Below, piece after piece: positions 1 to 5,448 of a DNA stretch of 7,692 bases; position 1 is the stretch's first letter, and each line of letters begins with the position of its first letter. Both the position numbers and the translations under genes were made by a program. Origin of the DNA: Bacillota bacterium (GTDB lineage Bacteria > Bacillota > Clostridia > Christensenellales > CAG-138). The stretch covers positions 1 to 7,692 of the forward strand of contig JAEWWD010000188.1 in assembly GCA_023396535.1 (NCBI GenBank), in the 5' to 3' direction. The notes below the pieces were generated by a model. The model did not search any database and had not been told where the DNA came from. It worked only from the letters and a program-made list of their open reading frames with translations.

Positions 1-354
1 GTGATATACGAGCAGTGCGCTGAAGTCAACTCCGTATTCCATACGCATTCCCCGTATGCTACGTCGTTTGCGGTCGTCCGGCAGGCCATTCCTTTGATTC
101 TCATTGAAATGATGCCATTCCTTGGCGGCGAGGTATATTGCGCGCGAATGGAGAAGCCCGGAAGCCGTGAGCTGGGCCTTTCGGCAATCGAGGAATTGAA
201 AAAGGGCAGAAACGCCTGCCTGCTCGCGAACCACGGCGTGGTCGCGGTGGGCGGCAATCTGGCGCAATCCTATATTCGGGCCGAATATGTGGAGGACGCC
301 GCGAAAATCTACCACCACGCCCTGCAGGTTGCCGAGCCTGTCATTATCGGTTAG
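1..354 (+). CDS. Class II aldolase/adducin family protein, C-terminal part (5' truncated by window edge)
   Basis: The visible 117 residues are the C-terminal half of a class II (zinc-dependent) sugar-phosphate aldolase or epimerase. The HTH pair (His14 and His16 as numbered from base 1) and the His in NHGVVAVG (His78) match the three zinc ligands of L-fuculose-1-phosphate aldolase (His92, His94, His155 in E. coli FucA). The spacing fits FucA better than L-ribulose-5-phosphate 4-epimerase, whose third histidine lies further away. About 75-80 N-terminal residues, including the expected catalytic Glu, lie outside the window. The GTG at base 1 is therefore probably an internal Val codon, not the start. 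Members of this fold also include methylthioribulose-1-phosphate dehydratase (MtnB) and related aldolases, so the substrate cannot be fixed. The gene converges on the GNAT gene and their stop codons overlap. Confidence 0.85.
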   Translation: MIYEQCAEVNSVFHTHSPYATSFAVVRQAIPLILIEMMPFLGGEVYCARMEKPGSRELGLSAIEELKKGRNACLLANHGVVAVGGNLAQSYIRAEYVEDAAKIYHHALQVAEPVIIG

Positions 355-1091
355 GCATTATTTTCATCACGCCAGAACCAGAGCGCGTTTTCATCCGTAC
401 GGTTACAGCCGATACGCTCCAGCCAGCGCAGCGAGCGGGTGTTTGCCTGCGTTACGAACATGACGGGGCGAATGCCCTGCGCTAAGAACTGCCGCATGAT
501 ATGCGCGAACAACTGCGTTGCAAGCCCGCTGCCGCGAAAATCGGGGGAAACGTATGCGGGGCCCAGTTCCGCGTCGCAATGGCTCATGATAAAACCTACG
601 GGGATATCATGATGCAGTGCGAGTACGTTGGGGCCCTTCATACGCTCCAATATGAATGCACGTGAAAGCTCGGGGTGCTGATATACCGAAAGTATCCAGT
701 CGGCCGAAGCTTCCGCAATGCCTGTAAACGTGACGCCGGGCAAATCTTCAGGCTGAAGGTGCGTTGTAGCGAGCAATTGATGGAACGCGTTGACCCGTAT
801 TGACTGTCCCAGCGAGGGGATTTCCCGTAAAAAACGCGCGTCGGTCACAAGGGATATGTGCGGGCCGCTTCGCGCGCTTACCCGCTCATACAGCGCGCGC
901 AGCGCGCAAAACGAATCGGCGGCATACATGTATTTCCCATTCTGCGCGTCAAGCAGGCGAACCGCTCCGTCCATGACTTCGCATTCCGCGACCATGCCCT
1001 GGGAAATGCGGAGCAGCGGATACGCGTTTTGAACGGGATGCAGCCGGAGCATTGCCTCGGCCTCTTTTATGCATTGGGCGTGCGAGTCCAT
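351..1091 (-). CDS. GNAT family N-acetyltransferase
   Basis: The 246-residue product probably transfers an acyl group from acetyl-CoA to an amine; the substrate is unknown. The C-terminal half (about residues 120-240) carries the GNAT fold. Motif A is seen as a beta strand (GPAYVSP) followed by the acetyl-CoA pyrophosphate loop FRGSGLAT at residues 185-192. Motif B follows as ANTRSLRWLERIGC near 216-229, matching the usual N..S...Y...GF pattern. The N-terminal 110 residues match no GNAT motif I can recognise and may be a degenerate second GNAT domain or a lineage-specific extension. The ATG at 1089-1091 (read on the minus strand) is preceded by GGAGGA (1095-1100), which supports the start. 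Its TAA stop overlaps the TAG of the converging aldolase. It is divergent from the methionine gamma-lyase gene. Confidence 0.85.
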   Translation of the reverse strand: MDSHAQCIKEAEAMLRLHPVQNAYPLLRISQGMVAECEVMDGAVRLLDAQNGKYMYAADSFCALRALYERVSARSGPHISLVTDARFLREIPSLGQSIRVNAFHQLLATTHLQPEDLPGVTFTGIAEASADWILSVYQHPELSRAFILERMKGPNVLALHHDIPVGFIMSHCDAELGPAYVSPDFRGSGLATQLFAHIMRQFLAQGIRPVMFVTQANTRSLRWLERIGCNRTDENALWFWRDENNA

Positions 1092-1142
1092 GTGTCCTCC
1101 GAGTACGAATGCCGGATCGGCATCGAATAGCCGTGATGGCTG

Positions 1143-1176
1143 CTTTCATAGTACCATAATCGCCGTATGATGAAAA
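1143..1176. promoter_or_regulatory. Overlapping divergent promoter candidates between GNAT and methionine gamma-lyase genes
   Basis: On the minus strand, TTTTCA (1171-1176) and TACTAT (1148-1153) are separated by 17 bases and face the GNAT gene; each matches four of six sigma-A consensus bases. On the plus strand, CTTTCA (1143-1148) and TATGAT (1166-1171), also 17 apart, face the methionine gamma-lyase gene, with a good -10 but a weak -35. The two overlap, so transcription one way could hinder the other. This is a by-eye match only. Confidence 0.35.
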
Positions 1177-1192
1177 ACATAACGTAACGGCG
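1161..1192 (+). repeat. Inverted repeat in the leader of the methionine gamma-lyase gene
   Basis: CGCCGT (1161-1166) and ACGGCG (1187-1192) are perfect complements around a 20-base loop. ATG (1167-1169) and CAT (1178-1180) could add a short inner helix. It overlaps the candidate -10 element and ends 16 bases before the Shine-Dalgarno site. It could be an operator or an RNA hairpin. No T-tract follows, so it is not an intrinsic terminator. Confidence 0.35.
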
Positions 1193-1224
1193 GAAACAAT
1201 TTATCACCGAGGAGAATGCAAGCA

Positions 1225-2430
1225 ATGAGAGACTATGATGTTACAAACGCCGGATTTTCCACACAGCAAATTCGCGGCGGCAGGCCGCTCCTACCGGGAT
1301 ATCATCCGCTGATAACGCCGATATTTCAGACCAGTACGTTTTTGTTTGAAGACGCCGCGCAGGGCGCGGCCCGTTTTGCCGGGGAGGAAGGCGGCTATAT
1401 CTATACCCGCGTCGGCAACCCCAATCAGGCGCAGGCCGCCGCAAGGGTCGCTTTGCTTGAGCACGCGGAAGCGGGCATGGTCTTTTCTTCGGGAATGGGC
1501 GCAATCAACAGCATGTTCTTCACTGTGCTGCAAACGGGCGATCATATCGTGGCGGACAATACGCTGTATGGCTGCACCTATGCGCTTCTCGCGCACAGGC
1601 TGCCGCGCCTTGGCATCCACACTACGTTTGTCGATTTCACGGATACGGAAGCGTTAAAAAATGCCGTCCGGCCGGATACGCGCTTCGTTTATTTTGAAAC
1701 GCCCGCCAATCCCAATATCAAAATAATCGATATCGAGCAGGTCGCGTCTATCGCACATGCCATAAACAAGGATTGCTACGTGGTGGTGGATAATACGTTT
1801 GCCACGCCGTATTTACAGCGCCCCATCGATTTGGGCGTGGATATGGTGGTGCATTCCGGCACGAAATACCTCAACGGCCACGGCGATGTCGTTTGCGGCT
1901 TCTTATGCGCGACAAAAGCGTTTGTCGACGAATGTACCGTTACGGGCCTGAAATACATGACGGGCGCCGTTATGAGTCCGTTTGACGCATATCTTGTAGA
2001 GCGCGGATTGAAGACACTGGATATGCGAATGGAGCGTCACTGCCATAACGCCATGCGGATCGCCGAATTCCTTAATTCGCACGGCAAGGTGAAAACGGTA
2101 TATTATCCGGGCCTGAAGGATCACCCCAATTATGCCGTCGCACAGAGACAGATGAAGCTGCCCGGCGCTATGATAGCGTTTGAACTGAACGCGTCGCGGG
2201 AGGACGCCGAGCGGTTCATCAACGGCCTTGAATTGTGCTATCTGGCCGTATCCCTGGGCGATGCGGATACATTGATCGAGCATCCCGCCTCCATGACGCA
2301 TTCGACGCACAGCGCGGAAGAACTCAAGGAAGCGCATATTTCCGAAAGCCTGCTGCGGCTTTCCGTCGGGCTGGAGGATGCAAACGATATTATCGCGGAT
2401 CTGAAGGGGCAGTTGGACCGCCTACACTGA
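1225..2430 (+). CDS. megL: L-methionine gamma-lyase (PLP-dependent Cys/Met metabolism enzyme)
   Basis: Predicted cytosolic tetrameric enzyme that splits methionine into methanethiol, 2-oxobutyrate and ammonia, and may also act on homocysteine or cysteine. Numbered from the ATG at 1225 (401 residues), the gamma-family PLP residues are present: Tyr60 and Arg62 in YTRVGNPN, Tyr115, Asp189 in VDNTFATP, Ser211 and the PLP-binding Lys214 in HSGTKY, and Arg378 in LRLSVGLED. Cys117 in LYGCT corresponds to Cys116 of the Pseudomonas putida enzyme, which separates methionine gamma-lyases from cystathionine synthases and lyases. The blocks AVSLGD and HPASMTHS are also typical. One oddity is Tyr244 in LKYMTG where the P. 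putida and Citrobacter enzymes have Asp. I prefer the second ATG because GGAG at 1211-1214 lies 10 bases before it; the in-frame ATG at 1216 is only one base from that site. Transcribed away from GNAT; 228 bases precede the next gene. Confidence 0.92.
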   Translation: MRDYDVTNAGFSTQQIRGGRPLLPGYHPLITPIFQTSTFLFEDAAQGAARFAGEEGGYIYTRVGNPNQAQAAARVALLEHAEAGMVFSSGMGAINSMFFTVLQTGDHIVADNTLYGCTYALLAHRLPRLGIHTTFVDFTDTEALKNAVRPDTRFVYFETPANPNIKIIDIEQVASIAHAINKDCYVVVDNTFATPYLQRPIDLGVDMVVHSGTKYLNGHGDVVCGFLCATKAFVDECTVTGLKYMTGAVMSPFDAYLVERGLKTLDMRMERHCHNAMRIAEFLNSHGKVKTVYYPGLKDHPNYAVAQRQMKLPGAMIAFELNASREDAERFINGLELCYLAVSLGDADTLIEHPASMTHSTHSAEELKEAHISESLLRLSVGLEDANDIIADLKGQLDRLH

Positions 2431-2441
2431 TTGATTACCAT

Positions 2442-2460
2442 GATATAAAAAAATTATATC
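2442..2460. repeat. Perfect AT-rich inverted repeat after the methionine gamma-lyase gene
   Basis: GATATAA (2442-2448) and TTATATC (2454-2460) are perfect 7-base complements with an AAAAA loop, starting 12 bases after the stop codon. It is immediately followed by the odd palindrome CCCCTGGGG (2461-2469). No T-run follows the stem, so a standard intrinsic terminator is unlikely. It may be an operator or part of the larger structured region 2442-2556. Confidence 0.45.
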
Positions 2461-2468
2461 CCCCTGGG

Positions 2469-2506
2469 GCGCCCGGCGAATCGCTGAAAAGCGGGACGGC
2501 GGGCGC
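2469..2506 (+). other. GC-rich, GNRA-capped stem-loop (possible structured RNA or terminator)
   Basis: GCGCCCG (2469-2475) pairs with CGGGCGC (2500-2506). CG (2477-2478) pairs with CG (2497-2498) after a G-G mismatch. CGCT (2482-2485) pairs with AGCG (2490-2493) around a GAAA tetraloop, with a three-by-three internal loop between the helices. The GNRA loop and internal loop look more like a folded RNA than a plain terminator. The following bases (TGTTTATGAC) lack a T-tract. It could still terminate or protect the 3' end of the upstream mRNA. Confidence 0.45.
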
Positions 2507-2515
2507 TGTTTATGA

Positions 2516-2556
2516 CACCACCTATGTGTAATACATGTTTTGACAGGATAGTGGTG
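2516..2556 (+). other. Second stem-loop in the intergenic region, with TTGACA in its loop
   Basis: CACCAC (2516-2521) pairs with GTGGTG (2551-2556). After a bulged C, TAT (2523-2525) pairs with ATA (2548-2550), giving nine base pairs around a 22-base loop. The loop contains TTGACA (2540-2545), a perfect -35 hexamer, but no fitting -10 lies 16-18 bases downstream. This arm sits nine bases after the GNRA-capped stem-loop. Confidence 0.4.
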
Positions 2557-2588
2557 CTTCCAAAATGTGCGTGCAGTATGATAGGATT

Positions 2589-2617
2589 ATGACAAGTTTA
2601 ATTTTTTTGGCGATGAT
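2589..2617 (+). promoter_or_regulatory. Candidate sigma-A promoter for rfbB
   Basis: ATGACA (2589-2594, five of six) and GATGAT (2612-2617, four of six) are spaced by 17 bases, with a T-rich stretch in the spacer. Transcription would start near 2624 and give a leader of about 35 bases. TATGAT at 2577-2582 is an alternative -10 but has no convincing -35. Confidence 0.35.
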
Positions 2618-2627
2618 ATGTGCACAT
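2618..2627. promoter_or_regulatory. Perfect 10-base palindrome at the predicted rfbB transcription start
   Basis: ATGTGCACAT (2618-2627) is a perfect palindrome abutting the candidate -10 element and covering the predicted start of transcription. That is a typical place for a repressor operator. No cognate regulator is identified and only one copy is seen. Confidence 0.3.
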
Positions 2628-2645
2628 TTGTACGGATTACCCTAC

Positions 2646-2651
2646 GGGAGG
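2646..2651 (+). promoter_or_regulatory. Ribosome binding site that decides the TTG start of rfbB
   Basis: GGGAGG lies seven bases before the TTG at 2659. No ATG or GTG in the same frame lies near this site, so TTG is the supported start. Confidence 0.75.
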
Positions 2652-2658
2652 TTAGAAT

Positions 2659-3681
2659 TTGAAAACGGTTCTTGTAACCGGGGGGGCGGGATTTATCGGG
2701 AGCCATTTTATCAGGCTGCTGCTGAATTCGCGCGCAGATTTCGCCGTAATCAATCTGGATGCGCTCGCCTATGCCGGTAATCCTGAGAACCTCCGGGATG
2801 TTGAGAGGAATCCGTCCTATCGTTTTATCCAAGGGGATATCCGGGAAAGGACGGACGTAGAAAAAGTATTTTCCCAATATTCCGCGGATTGGGTAGTCAA
2901 CTTTGCGGCGCAAACGCATGTGGACCGCAGCATACAGGATCCGCGGACGTTTTTTGAAACCAACGTTTTGGGCGCGCAGACGTTGCTGGAGGCCGCTATG
3001 CGAAGCTGGAGCCTTCCATTGGATTCCGGCGGTAAGCGATACAAGGAAGGCGTGCGTTTTTTACAGATATCCACGGACGAGGTATACGGCGAATCGGTGG
3101 AAGGGGAGGGCTTTTCGGAGGACGCGCCTCTTCTGCCGCGCAACCCCTACGCCGCTTCCAAGGCGGGGGCGGATCTTCTTGTTCGCGCGTACCGCGAAAC
3201 CTATGGGCTTCCCGTTATGATTACGCGCTGCTGCAACAATTACGGACCCAATCAGTTCCCCGAGAAACTGATCCCCTTGACCGTAACCAGATGCCTTGCT
3301 TCCATGCCCATCCCCGTATACGGCGACGGAAAGCAGAAGCGCGAATGGCTGCATGTTGGGGACCACTGTGCCGCGCTGGCGCTTGTGCTGTCGCAGGGGA
3401 GACCGGGCGAGACATATAACATCGGCGGTGAGGAAAAGGAAAATATCGAGGTCGTAGAACGAATCGTGCGGGCGCTCGGCGGGAACGAGACGCTGATTTC
3501 CCACATGGAGGACCGTCCCGGGCACGACAGGCGCTACGCGCTAAACTGTGGAAAAATACGCGACGAGCTGGGGTGGACCCGCGAGGTACCCTTTGCTCAG
3601 GGGCTTGCGACGACGATTCGCTGGTATAAGGAGCATACAGGCTGGGTGGAGCGCGCCGTACCCGCCGAAAGTCAGGCATGA
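2659..3681 (+). CDS. rfbB: dTDP-glucose 4,6-dehydratase
   Basis: NAD-dependent short-chain dehydrogenase/reductase that converts dTDP-glucose to dTDP-4-keto-6-deoxyglucose, the second step of dTDP-rhamnose and related deoxysugar synthesis, in the cytosol. The 340-residue length is normal. Visible motifs are the NAD-binding TGGAGFIG at 7-14, QTHVDRS at 85-91, catalytic Thr139-Asp140-Glu141 in STDEVYG, and Tyr164 with Lys168 in YAASK. NNYGPNQFPEKLIPL (193-207) and DRPGHDRRYA (285-294) separate RmlB from general epimerases. The start is TTG at 2659, seven bases after a GGGAGG site (2646-2651); the protein begins exactly where the family does. It stands alone: rfbA, rfbC and rfbD are not in the window. 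A structured region precedes it, and the anion transporter follows 39 bases later on the same strand. Confidence 0.93.
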   Translation: MKTVLVTGGAGFIGSHFIRLLLNSRADFAVINLDALAYAGNPENLRDVERNPSYRFIQGDIRERTDVEKVFSQYSADWVVNFAAQTHVDRSIQDPRTFFETNVLGAQTLLEAAMRSWSLPLDSGGKRYKEGVRFLQISTDEVYGESVEGEGFSEDAPLLPRNPYAASKAGADLLVRAYRETYGLPVMITRCCNNYGPNQFPEKLIPLTVTRCLASMPIPVYGDGKQKREWLHVGDHCAALALVLSQGRPGETYNIGGEEKENIEVVERIVRALGGNETLISHMEDRPGHDRRYALNCGKIRDELGWTREVPFAQGLATTIRWYKEHTGWVERAVPAESQA

Positions 3682-3720
3682 GTCAGGCTATTTGACGGGA
3701 TTGCGTGCGGTGAAGATGAA

Positions 3721-5145
3721 GTGATGAATTGGGGGGCATGGATGAATCAGCAAAAGAAGCTGTGGATGAATATCGCGGCGGGCGTATTGCTTTTTGTACT
3801 TGCGCTGCTGCTGCCGGGCTCGCTTTTTTCTTATGAAGCCCGCCTGGCGGTAGGGACGATCGCGCTGATGGTGTTTTGGTGGGTGACCCGGCCGGTGCAT
3901 ATCGCGGTAACCGCGCTCTTGCCCATTGTGGTCAACGCGCTGTTTCGGATGGCCCCCATGGCGGATGTGCTGAAGGATTATTTCAGCGAGATCGCGGTGC
4001 TTTTAATCGGCGCGCATATCATCATCGCGTGCTTCATAGGCAGCGGACTGGATAAACGCCTGGCGCTTCGGGCGCTGACGCTCATCGGCACCTCGATCAA
4101 GCGGCAGGTTGTGATATGGCTTTCGCTGGCCACGCTGATGAGCGCGTTTTTGCCCAATGCAGTTGTGGCCGCGACGCTGTGCCCCATCGCGGCTTCGATG
4201 TTACGCTTTAGCCTGGGGGAGGACGAGCAGGGGAGCTCGCAATCTGGCTACCTTGTGCAGCTCGCCATCGTATGGGGCGCGGGGCTGGGAGGCTTCGGTA
4301 CGCCCCTGGGCGGGGCTATGAACCTGATCGCCATCAAGTTCATCGAATCCTATACGGGAACGGAGTATATGTACATCACATGGACGCTGAAGATGCTGCC
4401 CTATCTTCTCGTTCTGTTTGCCGGGACCTGCGTCTACCTTCTATCTATCCGGACGGAGCGGACGCATTTGAGCGGGAGCCGGGCATTTTTTCAGGAAGAA
4501 TATCAAAAGCTGGGGCAAATGAGCCGCTCGGAAATCATTTCGCTTGTGCTGTTCGTACTCTCGGTTTTGCTTGCGTTCGCGCGCCCGCTGTACGAGGGGA
4601 TTTTACCTGAGCTCAAACCCTATTTTGTGTTCCTGATACTGGGTGTATTGGCGTTTTTCCTGCCGGGCGGGAACGGGGGGCGGCTGGTTTCGTGGGAGCT
4701 TGCTTCCAAACATATGAACTGGGGGCTGATACTGTTGTTTTCGGGCGGGCTGGCAGCGGGCAATCTCATACTATCGACCGGCGCTGCGGACGCTGTGGCG
4801 CAGGCGGTGCAGAAGCTTCAACTGCATAGCCCGCAGTTGCTGCTAATACTATTCCTTACCCTTGGCATATTCCTCGCGAATACGTCGAGCAATACGGCGG
4901 CGGTGGCCGTATTGATCCCCGTCGTCATCGGGGTCGCGTCAGGATTGAAGCTCGACCCGCTCCCCTTCGTGTATGCCGCGAGCGCCGCGTGCAACGCCGC
5001 GTTCGCGCTGCCCACCTCCATACGGGCGATCCCTGTGGGATACGGGCTGGATATACGGTTCATGTTCAAAAAGGGTATGGCGGCGGCGGGGATTTCCCTG
5101 GCGGTATTGCTGCTGACGGCTTTGGCGATGACGGTTGTTGTATGA
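3721..5145 (+). CDS. SLC13/DASS-type sodium:anion symporter family permease
   Basis: Inner-membrane transporter of up to 474 residues with about 11-12 hydrophobic helices, of the divalent anion:sodium symporter type (dicarboxylates, sulfate and similar anions). The second SNT signature, which in VcINDY contributes to the sodium and substrate site, is present at Ser390-Asn391-Thr392 in TSSNTAAVAVLIP. The pseudo-symmetric first one reads Pro145-Asn146-Ala147 in FLPNAVVAA, so two of its three residues differ. GGFGTPLGG (190-198) resembles the usual GTPPN-like loop. The substrate cannot be read from sequence; the tusA gene 70 bases downstream suggests a sulfur oxyanion. The start is uncertain: GTG 3721 and ATG 3724 have a GGTGA site at 3709-3713, while ATG 3742 follows a run of six G (3731-3736) and would give 467 residues. 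It lies 39 bases after rfbB and is possibly co-transcribed with it. Confidence 0.85.
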   Translation: MMNWGAWMNQQKKLWMNIAAGVLLFVLALLLPGSLFSYEARLAVGTIALMVFWWVTRPVHIAVTALLPIVVNALFRMAPMADVLKDYFSEIAVLLIGAHIIIACFIGSGLDKRLALRALTLIGTSIKRQVVIWLSLATLMSAFLPNAVVAATLCPIAASMLRFSLGEDEQGSSQSGYLVQLAIVWGAGLGGFGTPLGGAMNLIAIKFIESYTGTEYMYITWTLKMLPYLLVLFAGTCVYLLSIRTERTHLSGSRAFFQEEYQKLGQMSRSEIISLVLFVLSVLLAFARPLYEGILPELKPYFVFLILGVLAFFLPGGNGGRLVSWELASKHMNWGLILLFSGGLAAGNLILSTGAADAVAQAVQKLQLHSPQLLLILFLTLGIFLANTSSNTAAVAVLIPVVIGVASGLKLDPLPFVYAASAACNAAFALPTSIRAIPVGYGLDIRFMFKKGMAAAGISLAVLLLTALAMTVVV

Positions 5146-5215
5146 ATGGGATAAGAATGCCGTTTTGTCCGCTAAGGTAGAAACCGGCTTTGTTTTCAGG
5201 AAGAGGAGAGAAGGT

Positions 5216-5446
5216 ATGGGAAAAGAAAGAAAGGTACTAGACTGCTTTGGCGATATCTGCCCTGTGCCCATACTCAAAATACAAAAGGAGCTGAAAAGCT
5301 CCTCCTCCGGCGACGAATTCATGGTGGTGACAGATCATAGCTGCACGGTGGAATCCGTCAAAACGCACAAATATGAAAGGCCGGTCACCCTGGAAATCGA
5401 TGAGGTGATGAACGGCGTGTGGGAAATCTATTTTACAGTGCTGTAG
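5216..5446 (+). CDS. TusA-family sulfur carrier protein (first copy)
   Basis: Small 76-residue cytosolic protein of the TusA/SirA/YedF family, which carries sulfur as a persulfide on the Cys of a CPxP motif and hands it between donors and acceptors. The motif is Cys15-Pro-Val-Pro18 in DICPVP. Cys10 (LDC) and Cys43 (DHSC) are further thiols, also present in the second copy at 7357. I chose the ATG at 5216 because GAGGAG (5203-5208) lies seven bases before it and the family begins here; the frame is open further upstream to 5135 but that extension overlaps the transporter. The stop is 70 bases from the transporter's upstream end and two bases from the stop of the converging LysR gene. No promoter was seen in the 70-base gap, so it probably shares the transporter's transcript. 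It cannot be assigned to tRNA thiolation, thiosulfate use or selenium metabolism from sequence alone. Confidence 0.87.
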   Translation: MGKERKVLDCFGDICPVPILKIQKELKSSSSGDEFMVVTDHSCTVESVKTHKYERPVTLEIDEVMNGVWEIYFTVL

Positions 5447-5448
5447 GT

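Noticed and set aside
1092..1224. SAM riboswitch before the methionine gamma-lyase gene
   Set aside because: The leader is too short and lacks the SAM-I core sequences and a terminator; only a single weak hairpin is present.
2469..2506. Resemblance to the cyclic di-GMP-I riboswitch (GAAA loop followed by GGGACG-like bases)
   Set aside because: The conserved GCACAGGGCAAA upstream and GCAAAGCC plus second helix downstream are missing; a GNRA loop before GGGAC alone is not enough.
2235..2531. Plus-strand 98-codon frame across the end of the methionine gamma-lyase gene and the intergenic region
   Set aside because: Most of it lies inside the lyase in another frame; no Shine-Dalgarno site or family resemblance was seen.
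2565..2780. Plus-strand 71-codon frame in the rfbB leader
   Set aside because: It overlaps the start of rfbB by more than 100 bases and has no ribosome binding site; the short hydrophobic start looks accidental.
3061..3679. Minus-strand open frames of about 150 codons opposite rfbB
   Set aside because: They are antisense shadows of an unmistakable RmlB coding sequence, with low-complexity products and no start signals.
5135..5215. Upstream extension of the first TusA to start at 5135
   Set aside because: It overlaps the transporter's end, has no Shine-Dalgarno site, and adds 27 residues not seen in the family; the ATG at 5216 has a well-placed site.
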